From Euryhalocaulis caribicus (GTDB lineage: Bacteria > Pseudomonadota > Alphaproteobacteria > Caulobacterales > Maricaulaceae), in the NCBI RefSeq assembly GCF_000412185.1, contig NZ_ASJA01000012.1:45141-109140 (forward strand): a stretch of 64,000 nucleotides of DNA, in the 5' to 3' direction. Shown piece after piece: positions 35,051 to 46,949 of the stretch. How positions within the stretch are numbered: the stretch's first letter is position 1; each line of letters starts with the position of its first letter. The notes below the pieces were generated by a model. It was not told where the DNA came from and did no database searches. It saw nothing but the letters and a program-made list of their open reading frames with translations. A program made the position numbers and the translations under genes.

Positions 35051-35090
35051 CGCCACTTGAAACCCGCGGGCAGGGGGCATACACCCCTCT

Positions 35091-35295
35091 CTGCGTCGGT
35101 TCCCCTAACCGGGATTAATCGGGAACCCGGTGCGGAGCGCGCGGGCCTTTCTTTCTTTGCGCGACTCTCAATCCGGGGCTGTGCCCGCAGCCGTCATCGG
35201 CGAGTCTGGACCGCATCACGCCACTGGAGCCCCTGGCTCTGGGAAGGCGCGATCCAGGCGCGATCAGCCGAGAGCCGGAAGACCGGCCGGCGCAG
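35091..35295 (+). promoter_or_regulatory. Cobalamin (B12) riboswitch
   Basis: The 374-nt gap before btuB carries a typical adenosylcobalamin aptamer. CTGCG (35091) pairs with CGCAG (35295) as P1. In between are the conserved GGGAACCCGGTG, the core GCCACTGG, GGGAAGG and the B12 box AGCCGGAAGACCGGCC. The arrangement and spacing fit the family closely. The following segment (35296-35424) forms GCGCC/GGCGC and ends in a T-rich stretch before the RBS, and probably acts as the expression platform. Cobalamin binding would switch off btuB-btuF. Confidence 0.93.
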
Positions 35296-35424
35296 TCGCT
35301 CGATCATCGCGCCCGGGATAAGGCGCGAGGGCCGGAACCTTTGTTTTTCCGAAGCAGCGGCATCCGTTGAACCCGCTTCCCGCCCGCCTTCGCGGCGCGG
35401 GGCGCGAAGCGTTTGGAGATGTCG

Positions 35425-37317
35425 ATGACACGCACGCTACTGACCAGCACGGCGCTGGCCCTTCTCGCCGTACCCCCCGCCTTCGCCCAGACCGCCAACA
35501 CCAGCGAAGAGCTGGACGAACTGATCGTGATCGGCGCGCTCGACCCGATTCCGCTGGAGGACGTCACCTCCTCGGCCACCATCATCGGCCGCGATGAAAT
35601 CGCCGCGCGGGGCGATGCTTTCATATCCGATATATTGCGGGGATCCGCCGGGATTGCGGTGTCGCAATCGGGCGGCTTCGGCGGCCTGACGCAGGTGCGC
35701 CTGCGCGGCTCGGAAGCCAACCAGACCGTTGTGCTGATCGACGGGGTGGAAGCCTCCAGCCCCTTCACCGGCGAATTCGAGTTTGCGAACCTGCAGACCG
35801 CCAATGTGGAACGGATCGAAATCCTGCGCGGCGAACAATCCGCCCTGTGGGGCTCGGACGCGATTGGCGGGGTGATCAATATCGTCACCCGCCCGGGCGG
35901 CGGCGCGCCGTCCTATTCTGCCGCCGTTGAGGCCGGCTCCTTCAACACGGTCCGCGGCTCGGCCCGTATCGCCGGGCGGGTGGGCAAGGGGCGCGCCAGC
36001 CTCTCGGCCTCGGCCTTCGACTCGGACGGAATCGATGTTTCCGGTCAGGGCGGCGAGAAAGACGGGTTCGAGAACCTGACCCTGAACGGCAGCTTCGCCT
36101 ATCCGCTGCTCGGAAAGGCGGCGCGTCTCATTCTGACGGGCCGCTATCAGGACGCCGAGGCGCAGTCCGATCCGGACATCGATTTCGATGGCGCGCTGGA
36201 TAACGCCGACCGTCTGCGCGCGACCGAGGAAGTCTTCGGCCGCGCCGCCCTGAAAGGCGATCTGGACGGCGGCTTCTTCTATGAAGGCTCCGCGGGCCTA
36301 ACGCTGGTGGACGCTGAAAACTACGCCGATGGCGCTTTCGACAACGCCTCCATCGGCCGCCGCTGGGACTTCGAGGGTAAAGCAGGCTGGCGCGGCCGCG
36401 CCCTGAACGCCGATCACCGCCTGGTCGCGCTGGTCGAGTCAGAAACCGAGATGTTCAAGAATGACGGCGGCATTCCCGGCGCGGGCGAAAACCAGAAGCA
36501 GGAGATCACCAATGACGCCGTGGCGCTGGATTACGGCTTTTCCGCCGGCCCGGCCCTCCTGAACGCTTCCATCCGGCGCGATTTCAATGATCGCTTCGAT
36601 AACGTCACGACCTGGCGCGTCGGCGCCGGCTGGCGGTTCGCCGCGATTGACGGCAAAGCCCGCGCCAGCGTGGGCGAGGGCGTGACCAATCCCGGCGTCT
36701 TTGAACTGTTCGGCTTCTTCCCGGGCAGCTTTGTCGGCAATCCGGACCTGCAGCCTGAAAATTCCACGGGCTGGGAAATCGGCTGGGATCAGCGCGTGGA
36801 CCCGCTGAATCTCGATCTCTCCGCGACCTATTTCGAGTCGAGGCTGGAGAACGAGATCTACACCGCCTTCAATCCGGACTTCACCTCGACCGCCCTCAAT
36901 CGTCAGACCGAAAGCGAGCGCAATGGCGTGGAACTGGAGGCCAGCTGGCGTCCGCTCGAGACCCTGTTCATCGACGGCGCGCTGACCCTGCTGGAGTCGG
37001 ATGAAAACGGCGCCGAAGAAATACGCCGCCCCGAAACCACCGGCAGCCTCACCGCCGGCTGGCGTCCGGCCGACCGCTGGCGCATCGGCGCGTCCGCCGA
37101 CTATGTCGGCGATCAGCTCGACACGGACTTTTCCACGGGCCAGACGATCACGCTGGACGCCTACACGCTGGTCGGCGCGGTCGTCGGCTATGAGTTCGCG
37201 GACGGCTGGGAAGCCACGCTGCGCGGCGAGAACCTGCTGGACGAGGATTATGTCGACGTCATCGGGTTCGAAACTCAGGGCGCGGCCGTGTTCGCCGGGC
37301 TGAGCTGGAAAGGGTGA
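35425..37317 (+). CDS. btuB: TonB-dependent vitamin B12 receptor
   Basis: A 630-residue outer membrane barrel with a signal peptide (PPAFAQ). The TonB box region is ELDELIVIG. The plug domain contains LRGSEANQTVVLIDGVE and ILRGEQSALWGSDAIGGVINIVT, both typical of BtuB. It ends with the expected aromatic-rich beta strand (VFAGLSWKG). The function call rests mainly on the cobalamin riboswitch upstream and the BtuF-like gene downstream. ATG 35425 is preferred because GGAG lies 6 nt before it. The last bases overlap a GTG that could start the next frame. Confidence 0.9.
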   Translation: MTRTLLTSTALALLAVPPAFAQTANTSEELDELIVIGALDPIPLEDVTSSATIIGRDEIAARGDAFISDILRGSAGIAVSQSGGFGGLTQVRLRGSEANQTVVLIDGVEASSPFTGEFEFANLQTANVERIEILRGEQSALWGSDAIGGVINIVTRPGGGAPSYSAAVEAGSFNTVRGSARIAGRVGKGRASLSASAFDSDGIDVSGQGGEKDGFENLTLNGSFAYPLLGKAARLILTGRYQDAEAQSDPDIDFDGALDNADRLRATEEVFGRAALKGDLDGGFFYEGSAGLTLVDAENYADGAFDNASIGRRWDFEGKAGWRGRALNADHRLVALVESETEMFKNDGGIPGAGENQKQEITNDAVALDYGFSAGPALLNASIRRDFNDRFDNVTTWRVGAGWRFAAIDGKARASVGEGVTNPGVFELFGFFPGSFVGNPDLQPENSTGWEIGWDQRVDPLNLDLSATYFESRLENEIYTAFNPDFTSTALNRQTESERNGVELEASWRPLETLFIDGALTLLESDENGAEEIRRPETTGSLTAGWRPADRWRIGASADYVGDQLDTDFSTGQTITLDAYTLVGAVVGYEFADGWEATLRGENLLDEDYVDVIGFETQGAAVFAGLSWKG

Positions 37318-37409
37318 TTTCGCCCCGCCGATATCGGGGCGGGGCCGCGCGGAGCGACTGCGCTGCTTCGCGCGCGCCTTTCCCGGCCCCGACACTTACC
37401 CCCTCTTCC

Positions 37410-38246
37410 TTGTGGGGAGGGGGCCTTTTTGCCGCGCTCATCGCGCTGGCGATGATGCTTTCCGCTCCTGCCGCCGCAGCGCCGCAGCGCGTGGTTTCCG
37501 CCTCGCTCTGCGCGGACCAGTATGTTTTGAGCGTTGCGGACCGCGATCAGGTCGCCGCGCTGAGCTGGCAGTCGCGGGACGCCGTCTCGCTGGCGCCGGA
37601 CTGGGCCCGGGACCTGCCGCAGGCCGCCCCGGACGCCGAACGCCTGCTGATGCTCAAGCCAGATCTCGTCGTTTTCGGCCCGGGCGAGGGCGGGCGCGCG
37701 CAGGCCATGCTGCAACGTCTCGGCGTGCCCACCCACGAAATAAGCTGGACCGAGAGTTTCGACGGCGTCGCTTCAAATATCGAAGCTCTCGCCGCCGCGC
37801 TGGACCGCCCCGAAGCGGGCGCGGCGCGCCTCGATGATCTCGCGGCCCGCCGCGCCGTCCTCCAACGGCGCGCGGAGGCGCGCGGAACCGCGCCCGATCT
37901 TCTCTATCTCACCCCCGCCGGCGGCACGTCTGGCGCGGGCACTTATGCCGACGCCGCGATGCGCCTGGCCGGGGGCCGAAACCTGCTGGCCGATCGCCAG
38001 GGCTGGTTCACCGCCCAGCCGGAGCGCCTGACCGCGCTCGCGCCCGACATGGTCGTCGCCTCTTACTTCCGTGAAGGCTACGCCAGCCAGCAATTCCGCC
38101 GCGCCCGCCACCCGGCGATGCAGCGCATCCTGGCCGCCCCGCGCGCCGAAATTCCCGGGGGTCTGTGGCCCTGCGCCGGTCCCCGCCTGATCGAGGCCGC
38201 CGAACGCATGGCCGATACGATGGATATGCAAGCCTCAAAGCGTTGA
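37410..38246 (+). CDS. btuF: BtuF-like periplasmic cobalamin-binding protein
   Basis: A 278-residue exported protein of the TroA/BtuF class: RVVSASLCADQYVLSVADRD at the N-terminal lobe, LLMLKPDLVVFGP, and GGLWPCAGPRLIEAAERMAD at the end. It would receive B12 from BtuB and pass it to a BtuCD transporter. The start is uncertain: TTG 37410 gives a clean signal peptide (LFAALIALAMMLSAPAAAAP), whereas GTG 37314, overlapping the btuB stop, would add an unusual Arg/Pro-rich 32-residue leader through a C/G-rich inverted repeat. No transporter genes follow. Confidence 0.82.
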   Translation: MWGGGLFAALIALAMMLSAPAAAAPQRVVSASLCADQYVLSVADRDQVAALSWQSRDAVSLAPDWARDLPQAAPDAERLLMLKPDLVVFGPGEGGRAQAMLQRLGVPTHEISWTESFDGVASNIEALAAALDRPEAGAARLDDLAARRAVLQRRAEARGTAPDLLYLTPAGGTSGAGTYADAAMRLAGGRNLLADRQGWFTAQPERLTALAPDMVVASYFREGYASQQFRRARHPAMQRILAAPRAEIPGGLWPCAGPRLIEAAERMADTMDMQASKR

Positions 38247-38316
38247 CCTTCACGGCAATCGGTCATACCTCGCCTCTCACGCGATCCCTTCCACCGACTT
38301 TCAGGACGAGACAAGA

Positions 38317-39714
<1,398 letters not shown>

Positions 39715-39736
39715 CGCGCTTCCAGGGTTCAAACAG

Positions 39737-39765
39737 AAAAGGGCAGGGTTTTCCCTGCCCTTTTT
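39737..39765 (+). terminator. Rho-independent terminator after lpdA
   Basis: GGGCAGGG and CCCTGCCC form an 8-bp stem around TTTT, preceded by AAAA and followed by TTTTT, so it could work in both directions. Confidence 0.88.
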
Positions 39766-39861
39766 CATATCCGGCGCGGGCGGCAATGGCATCATCACGC
39801 CAATCCCCGCAACGATTCTAAACCCTTGCCGCAAAAGCGAAAAAATCATCGGCCGGAATCT

Positions 39862-39890
39862 CTTGACGATCCCCGGCTTCGCCCCTACCT
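39862..39890 (+). promoter_or_regulatory. Sigma-32-like heat shock promoter of groESL
   Basis: CTTGAC at 39862 and CCCCTACCT at 39882 approximate the RpoH consensus CTTGAAA and CCCCATNT with the standard 13-nt spacing. It lies just upstream of the CIRCE element. Confidence 0.7.
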
Positions 39891-39899
39891 AGCCCTCCG

Positions 39900-39926
39900 T
39901 TAGCAGCCGGGGTCATAGAGTGCTAA
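39900..39926. promoter_or_regulatory. CIRCE element (HrcA operator)
   Basis: TTAGCAGCC, nine bases, then GAGTGCTAA. The right arm matches the CIRCE consensus exactly and the left arm differs at two of nine positions. HrcA bound here would repress groESL, giving dual control with the sigma-32 promoter as in Caulobacter. Confidence 0.88.
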
Positions 39927-39988
39927 CGGCGCTCACCGGCTCACGAAAAAACGCTAAGTCTCAATATTACGGGAGCAGAGGTAATCCG

Positions 39989-40282
39989 ATGAATTTTCGT
40001 CCGCTGCATGACCGCGTGCTGGTGAAGCGCGTGGAGGAAGAGCAAACCACCAAGGGCGGGATCATCATTCCCGACACCGCCAAGGAAAAGCCGCAGGAAG
40101 GCGAAGTTGTCGCCGTCGGCGCCGGCGCGCGTGACGACAAGGGCGAACTGATCGCCCCGGACGTCAAGACGGGCGACCGCATCCTGTTCGGCAAGTGGTC
40201 GGGCACGGAAATCACGATCGACGGCGACGAGCTGCTGATCATGAAGGAATCCGACATCCTCGGCGTCATGAACGCCGGCTAG
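39989..40282 (+). CDS. groES: Co-chaperonin GroES
   Basis: A 97-residue cochaperonin capping GroEL. It has [18 protein letters not shown], the mobile loop [15 protein letters not shown] and the roof/dome region [22 protein letters not shown] 39989 follows GGGAGCAGAGG; the upstream open frame has no similarity and runs through the promoter region. groEL follows after 89 nt. Confidence 0.97.
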   Translation: MNFRPLHDRVLVKRVEEEQTTKGGIIIPDTAKEKPQEGEVVAVGAGARDDKGELIAPDVKTGDRILFGKWSGTEITIDGDELLIMKESDILGVMNAG

Positions 40283-40350
40283 GAACCGCTTCGCAAAGGC
40301 CATCCGGCCGCAAGCGGTTTTTTGATACCCGAACGAAACGCACGAATTAG

Positions 40351-42021
<1,671 letters not shown>

Positions 42022-42058
42022 GTCCAGCCACCTTCAAAGCCTTACGCTTCAAAGGGAA

Positions 42059-42085
42059 GGGCGGCTCCATCGGGGCCGCCCTTTT
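42059..42085 (+). terminator. Rho-independent terminator after groEL
   Basis: GGGCGGC and GCCGCCC form a 7-bp stem with a 9-nt loop and are followed by TTTT. Confidence 0.85.
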
Positions 42086-42173
42086 CCTATGCGCCTGTCA
42101 TTTTCTTCGCATCAGCAGCATTTTCTTGTTGAGAATGCCTTGCAATAACAGACTGCCCCCGATATGAGGCAAA

Positions 42174-42188
42174 TGAGAATTATTCGCA
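42174..42188. promoter_or_regulatory. Fur-like operator before the siderophore receptor gene
   Basis: TGAGAATTATTCGCA forms a 7-1-7 inverted repeat (TGAGAAT, T, ATTCGCA) with one mismatch, in the style of Fur/Irr boxes. A weaker similar sequence TTGAGAATGCC lies at about 42129. The position about 55 nt before the start codon fits iron repression of the receptor operon. Confidence 0.6.
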
Positions 42189-42241
42189 AATAGCGCGGCC
42201 GCCCGGTTTCGCGCTGATCACGTTCGGGGGACTTGTTTTTC

Positions 42242-44347
42242 GTGAAGATTTCATCTGTTTCATGGGGCGCTCTGGCGCTCGCCCTGGCGGCCGGCAACGC
42301 CGCATTCGCGCAATCGGAAAATAACGAAAATGATGACAGCGCCACGGCCGTCGACGAAGTCGTCGTCACCGGCATGCTGTCCCAGTTCGGCGTTACCAAG
42401 TCCAACACGCCGATCCTCGAGACTGCCCGTTCGGTCTCGGTCGAAACCGAAGAAATGTTCCGCGCCAAGGGCGCGCTGACGCTGGATGACGCGCTGACCT
42501 ACACGGCCGGCGTCTCGGGCGACACTTACGGGTTCGCCACGCGCGGCGACTTCGCCACTGTGCGCGGTCTCGACGTGCCGGAATACCGCGACAACATCCA
42601 GGTCCTGTTCGGCTTCTACAACAACACCCGCTCCGACATTTACATGCTGGAGCAGGTGGAGGTCCTGAAAGGCCCGGCCTCGGTTCTTTACGGGCGCGGT
42701 TCTCCGGGCGGCATTGTGAATGTCGTGTCCAAGATCGCCAATCCGGAACCCCGCCGCGAGCTGGTCGTGGAGTATGGCTCCTATGACCGTTTCCAGGTGG
42801 GCGCGGACATCAACGGCCCGTTGTTTGGCGATAATAGCGGCCTCTCGGGCCGCGTGGTGGCGCTCTATCGCGACTCCGACACCCAGATCGATTACGTCAA
42901 TGACGACTCCATGGTCATCTCACCCTCCCTGACCTGGCAGCCCGCGCCGTCCACGCGCTTTACCGTGCTGGCTGAATTCCAGGAATCGGAATCGGACACG
43001 GCCGGCCAGTTCCTGCCGCTGACCGGCACCTATCTCGAAAGCGCCAGCGGCGAGGAGATCGAGCCCTCCACCTATCTCGGCCATCCCGATTTCAACAAAT
43101 ACGACACCGACTCGGTCTCCCTGACCCTGATGGGCAGCCATGAGCTGAACGAGATTTTCTCGGTCGAGGGGACGGCCCGCTACAAGAACGGCATGGCCGA
43201 TTACAGCCAGCGCTGGGTCAGCTTCGCCGGGGCCGGCGTTCCGCGCATCGACGCCGCCGGAAACGGCCTTAGCACCTGGTATGCGGGCGACGCCTCGTCC
43301 CAGCAGCTTTCCGCCGATGTGCGGCTGCGGGCGCAGTTCCAGACCGGCATGATCCGGCACGAACTTCTGGCCGGGGTGAACGCGCAGGACGTCCAGACCG
43401 ACAGCGATGTCGGCTATTATTTTGGCGAGGTCATAAACGTCTTCAATCCCGTTTATGGCCCGCTCTCAGAGGCGGTGAAGAACCTTAAACCGGTCGACAC
43501 GCCGCCCTCCACGACGGAAGACCTGGGCGTTTACATAAACGACCAGGTCTCCATCGGGAATCTGTTCCTGAATGGCGGCGTGCGCTTCGATACGGTTGAA
43601 AGCGACAACGGCTCCGCGACCCAGGAAGACGACGCCACCAGCTTCTCGGTCGGCGCGATCTACAAGTTCGACATGGGCCTGTCGCCCTATGTCAGCTACG
43701 CCGAATCCTTCGAGCCGGTTCTGGGCGTCGATACGGTCACCGGCGATAATCTGAAGCCGCAGGAAGGCCGCCAGTACGAGGCGGGCCTGAAATACCAGCC
43801 GCTGGGCACGCGCACCTATATCACCGCGGCATATTTCGACATCGAACAGTCCAACCTGTCGAACCCCGTCGCCCTGCCCACCGCCCCCTCGCAACAGGAG
43901 GGCGTGGCCAAGATCACCGGGTTCGAACTGGAAGCCCTGACAACGCTGGGCGATTGGTATCTGGAAGGCAATTTCAGCGCCCTGGATACCGAGGACCCGA
44001 ACGGCGTGCCGCTTTCCAGCATCCCGGAGACGCAGGCCTCCGCCTGGGCGATGTATCAGCCGGAAGCCGGCCCCCTGGCCAATTTCCGCGCCGGGTTCGG
44101 CCTGCGCTATGCCGGCGAGAACGAAAGCAACGGCATCAACCCGTTCACCGGAGAGCGCGTGCAGATCGTCAATGACTCCTACACGGTCGCGGACGCCATG
44201 ATCGGCTACCGCGCCGAAGGCTGGGACTTCACGGTCAATGCCCGCAATCTCGCCGACAAGGAATATTTCGCCACTTGCCTTGCCCGCGGCGACTGCTTCC
44301 CGGGCGAGGGGCGCACCGTTGTCGCCCGTCTGGCGAAGCGGTTCTAG
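42242..44347 (+). CDS. TonB-dependent siderophore receptor (FhuA/FpvA-like)
   Basis: A 701-residue outer membrane receptor with a signal peptide (AAGNAAFAQ) and TonB box region DEVVVTG. The plug has SVSVETEEMFRAKGALTLDD, ATVRGLDVPEYRDNIQV and VEVLKGPASVLYGRGSPGGIVNVVSK, characteristic of the TIGR01783 siderophore receptor group. The barrel ends with ARNLADKEYFATC and VVARLAKRF. A Fur-like box lies upstream, and a membrane protein and a PepSY reductase-like gene follow closely, giving an iron-uptake operon. GTG 42242 is chosen over TTG 42233 because of spacing to GGGGG. The siderophore is unknown. Confidence 0.88.
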   Translation: MKISSVSWGALALALAAGNAAFAQSENNENDDSATAVDEVVVTGMLSQFGVTKSNTPILETARSVSVETEEMFRAKGALTLDDALTYTAGVSGDTYGFATRGDFATVRGLDVPEYRDNIQVLFGFYNNTRSDIYMLEQVEVLKGPASVLYGRGSPGGIVNVVSKIANPEPRRELVVEYGSYDRFQVGADINGPLFGDNSGLSGRVVALYRDSDTQIDYVNDDSMVISPSLTWQPAPSTRFTVLAEFQESESDTAGQFLPLTGTYLESASGEEIEPSTYLGHPDFNKYDTDSVSLTLMGSHELNEIFSVEGTARYKNGMADYSQRWVSFAGAGVPRIDAAGNGLSTWYAGDASSQQLSADVRLRAQFQTGMIRHELLAGVNAQDVQTDSDVGYYFGEVINVFNPVYGPLSEAVKNLKPVDTPPSTTEDLGVYINDQVSIGNLFLNGGVRFDTVESDNGSATQEDDATSFSVGAIYKFDMGLSPYVSYAESFEPVLGVDTVTGDNLKPQEGRQYEAGLKYQPLGTRTYITAAYFDIEQSNLSNPVALPTAPSQQEGVAKITGFELEALTTLGDWYLEGNFSALDTEDPNGVPLSSIPETQASAWAMYQPEAGPLANFRAGFGLRYAGENESNGINPFTGERVQIVNDSYTVADAMIGYRAEGWDFTVNARNLADKEYFATCLARGDCFPGEGRTVVARLAKRF

Positions 44348-44350
44348 GCG

Positions 44351-44959
44351 ATGCTGCCCGGCGCGCTTCCCTCCCTTGGTCTGGCGCTGGCCGGAACGGC
44401 CATGATCGCGGCGGGCCTCTACCTGCTGCGGCGGGCGTGGCGGCGGCGCGCAGGCAATCGCGGTCCATCCATCCTTGGCGGATGGGCCCTCCTTGCGGGG
44501 GCGATGGTTCCCTGGTCTGCCTTGGGCGGGCCGGACCGGGGAATCATTCTCGGCATCCTGGCGGCGTGCATCATCGCGCTGGCCGCCGTCACGGTCAGTA
44601 TCGTCATGCCGGCAAAGCGCCGGAAAACGCGAGAGCCCTCCGCGGCGGAGGAAATTTCCCCCGGCCGCATGTCGTGGCACACGCCGCTTCGCATCACCTA
44701 TGTCACGCTGCTGACCGGCCCGCTGGCCGGCGCGGCGGCGATCCTGCTGACCATCTCGTTTTATCGTTTCCTGACCGGCGCCGGCGTCGGCGCGGCCGAT
44801 ACCGGGGCGGCGGCCTTCATCTTCGCGGTCACCGCATGGGCCGCGCTGGCCTCATGGGTCGCGATGGATAACAGTCTTGTGCGCAAGAGCGCGGTCGTGG
44901 CCGCTTTCGCCGCGATCAGCGCCGCGCACATATTCCTGCTGCCCGTGGGAGGGGCTTGA
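44351..44959 (+). CDS. Integral membrane protein of the iron-uptake operon
   Basis: A 202-residue protein with about six hydrophobic helices and a basic loop AKRRKTREPSAAEE in the middle. I recognise no named family. It begins 3 nt after the receptor gene and runs into the PepSY gene start, so it is part of the same operon; small membrane proteins in this position often accompany PepSY ferric-reductase-like proteins. The role is unknown. Confidence 0.6.
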   Translation: MLPGALPSLGLALAGTAMIAAGLYLLRRAWRRRAGNRGPSILGGWALLAGAMVPWSALGGPDRGIILGILAACIIALAAVTVSIVMPAKRRKTREPSAAEEISPGRMSWHTPLRITYVTLLTGPLAGAAAILLTISFYRFLTGAGVGAADTGAAAFIFAVTAWAALASWVAMDNSLVRKSAVVAAFAAISAAHIFLLPVGGA

Positions 44960-44964
44960 TCCCG

Positions 44965-46446
44965 ATGGCTAAGACAATCTGGCCGAAAATGGCCCCGGGC
45001 TTCGTGGCAAAAGCCCTTTCCGGGCACATGGCGATAGGCGTCGCCCTGTCGGCGCTGCTCTATATTCTGACGATCAGCGGCACGCTGCTGGTCTTCCATC
45101 AGGAGCTGGAGCGATGGGAGCAACCGGGCGCGCCGGAGATCGCGTCCCTGTCCCCGGACGCGGCCGAACGCGCCGCCCAGGCCATTATCGACCGGCAGGG
45201 CCAGTCCACCACCCACCTCTATGTCGGCCTTCCAACGGCGGAATTTCCCCGCTCCGTCATCACCACCGATCACGGCGCGGCCTTCGCCAACAGCGACGGC
45301 TTGCTCGCCGGGCGGGAGCATTTTCCCTGGACCCAGTTCGTGCTGGACATGCACTACTATCTGCACATTCCGGGCGTGCTGGGCCTGACCATTGTGGGTA
45401 TTCTGGGCGTGATGATGGTCGCCATGGCGATGACCGGCTTTCTGGCCCATCCGCGCATCCTGAAAGACGCCTTCTCCATGCGCTTGGGGCGTGGGCGGCT
45501 GACCCAGGCGGATCTGCATAACCGGCTCAGCGTCTGGACCGCGCCGTTCCACATCGCCGTCTCCGCGACCGGGGCCATTCTCGGCCTCGCCTCCATCGTG
45601 GCGTTCGGCATTGCGCTGGCCAATTTCAACGGCGACACGGGAAAGGTGTTCGAACCGGTCTTCGGGTCCGAACCGCCGCCCGACGAGAACCCGGCGCAAC
45701 TGGCCGATGTTTCCGCCGCGCTTGGCCACTTCAACGCGCAGGGCCACAACGCCATCCCGACCTATGTGATCGTCCACGACCCGCAGACGGCGGGCCAGCA
45801 TATCCAGATCATCGCCGAACATCCCGACCGGGTGATTTTCGGGGAATATTACAATTACAACGCCGCGGGCGAATTCCAGGGCACGACCGGCATGTCGGAC
45901 GGCGCCATCGGCCAGCAGGTCTCCGCATCCCTCTACCAGCTCCATTTCGGCTCCTTCGGCGGCATCCCGGTAAAGGCGATATATGTCCTGCTGGGACTGG
46001 CGCTGGCCGTCATCATCGCCAGCGGCATGCGCATCTATTTTCTCAAACGCGCGGAGAAGGGCCGTCCGGCGGTCCGGCTGGATTGCGCCTGGACGGCCAT
46101 TGTCTGGGGCATGCCCGCCGCGCTGGCATTCGCCTATCTGGGCAATGCCGCCGCTGGGCTTGAGGGCGGCGCGCTGACCGCCATTTTCTGGCTTTCCCTG
46201 ATGGTCTTCATCATCGCGGCCATGGTCGCGGCCCGTCCGGACGCGGTTTCTCGGATTGCCCGCGCCGGGTCGGGCGGTCTCGTCATTCTCGCCGCGCTGG
46301 TCCACGCTGTCCGTCATGGCGGATCATTCGAGGCGCCGGCGGCCTTCTGGGTGACGGCGATCTTCCTGCTCACCGGGCTGGCGCTGGCGGTTTCCGCCTC
46401 CGGCTCGCTGCGCTCCCGCCTTGCCGCCCTGCCGCCGGCGGGCTGA
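44965..46446 (+). CDS. PepSY-associated TM protein (PiuB-type, ferric siderophore reductase-like)
   Basis: A 493-residue inner membrane protein. It has the PepSY_TM pattern: a first helix with ALSGHMAIGVALSALLYILTISGTLL, the periplasmic PepSY part, then DMHYYLHIPGVLGLTIVGILG, DLHNRLSVWTAPFHIAVSATG and LYQLHFGSFGGIPVKAIYVLLG with paired histidines that may bind haem. Such proteins occur with siderophore receptors and are thought to reduce or process imported ferric siderophores. ATG 44965 is preferred after GGGAGGGG; TTG 44956 is too close to that site. A terminator follows. Confidence 0.85.
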   Translation: MAKTIWPKMAPGFVAKALSGHMAIGVALSALLYILTISGTLLVFHQELERWEQPGAPEIASLSPDAAERAAQAIIDRQGQSTTHLYVGLPTAEFPRSVITTDHGAAFANSDGLLAGREHFPWTQFVLDMHYYLHIPGVLGLTIVGILGVMMVAMAMTGFLAHPRILKDAFSMRLGRGRLTQADLHNRLSVWTAPFHIAVSATGAILGLASIVAFGIALANFNGDTGKVFEPVFGSEPPPDENPAQLADVSAALGHFNAQGHNAIPTYVIVHDPQTAGQHIQIIAEHPDRVIFGEYYNYNAAGEFQGTTGMSDGAIGQQVSASLYQLHFGSFGGIPVKAIYVLLGLALAVIIASGMRIYFLKRAEKGRPAVRLDCAWTAIVWGMPAALAFAYLGNAAAGLEGGALTAIFWLSLMVFIIAAMVAARPDAVSRIARAGSGGLVILAALVHAVRHGGSFEAPAAFWVTAIFLLTGLALAVSASGSLRSRLAALPPAG

Positions 46447-46474
46447 GGAATCACCGCGCGCAAACTGACAAGAA

Positions 46475-46503
46475 AAAGGGCAGCGGAAGATCCGCCGCCC
46501 TTT
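46475..46503. terminator. Bidirectional terminator between convergent genes
   Basis: AAAGGGCAGCGGA pairs with TCCGCCGCCCTTT (one A/C mismatch) around AGA. A/T tracts on both sides let it serve both the PepSY operon and the convergent DUF2141 gene. Confidence 0.82.
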
Positions 46504-46526
46504 GCCTTTTGCGGAAAGTGCTCGCC

Positions 46527-46949
46527 CTATTCGGGATAGCTCATGTCCAGCGAGACCGCTTGCGCGCCTTCCTGGACGGTGAAGCGGGCGTCGGAGAATT
46601 GCGGCGGGCGGTTCATCTTCACCTCGCCACTCATCGCCCAGCCTTCCTGCGGCAGATATTGCTCGCTCAAATCCATCTTCCAGTCGCCATTGGCGTCATG
46701 GAGAATGGAAAGGGCGTACTCACCCGCCGGCACGTCCTTCAGCGTCGTGGTCAGCGTTCCGGCCTGCGCGCCGTCCAGCATGTCCGAAGCGGCGTATTCC
46801 CGCGTCATGAACTGCTCCTCGGTCTGCAGGGACACCAGAACCTTCCCGCCTTCCGGCTGCACGCCATTGATCGTCAGCGCGATGTCCCCGGCGAAGGCCG
46901 GCGCGGCAAGGGCGCTGAGGGCGGCGGCGAGGGCGATTGTCTTTTTCAT
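46527..46949 (-). CDS. DUF2141 periplasmic protein
   Basis: A 140-residue protein with a signal peptide (ALAAPAFAG). The mature beta-rich part matches DUF2141: LTINGVQPEGGKVLVSLQTEEQF, LKDVPAGEYALSILHDANGDWKMD and QEGWAMSGEVKMNRPPQFSDARF. The function of this family is unknown. It is preceded by AGGAGACAG and is divergent from the gene at 47116 across a 166-nt gap that is A+T-richer than its surroundings and probably holds both promoters. Confidence 0.8.
   Translation of the reverse strand: MKKTIALAAALSALAAPAFAGDIALTINGVQPEGGKVLVSLQTEEQFMTREYAASDMLDGAQAGTLTTTLKDVPAGEYALSILHDANGDWKMDLSEQYLPQEGWAMSGEVKMNRPPQFSDARFTVQEGAQAVSLDMSYPE

Noticed and set aside
35057..35428. Plus-strand open frame across the cobalamin riboswitch
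   Set aside because: The region is an RNA element with conserved pairing; the translation shows no motif.
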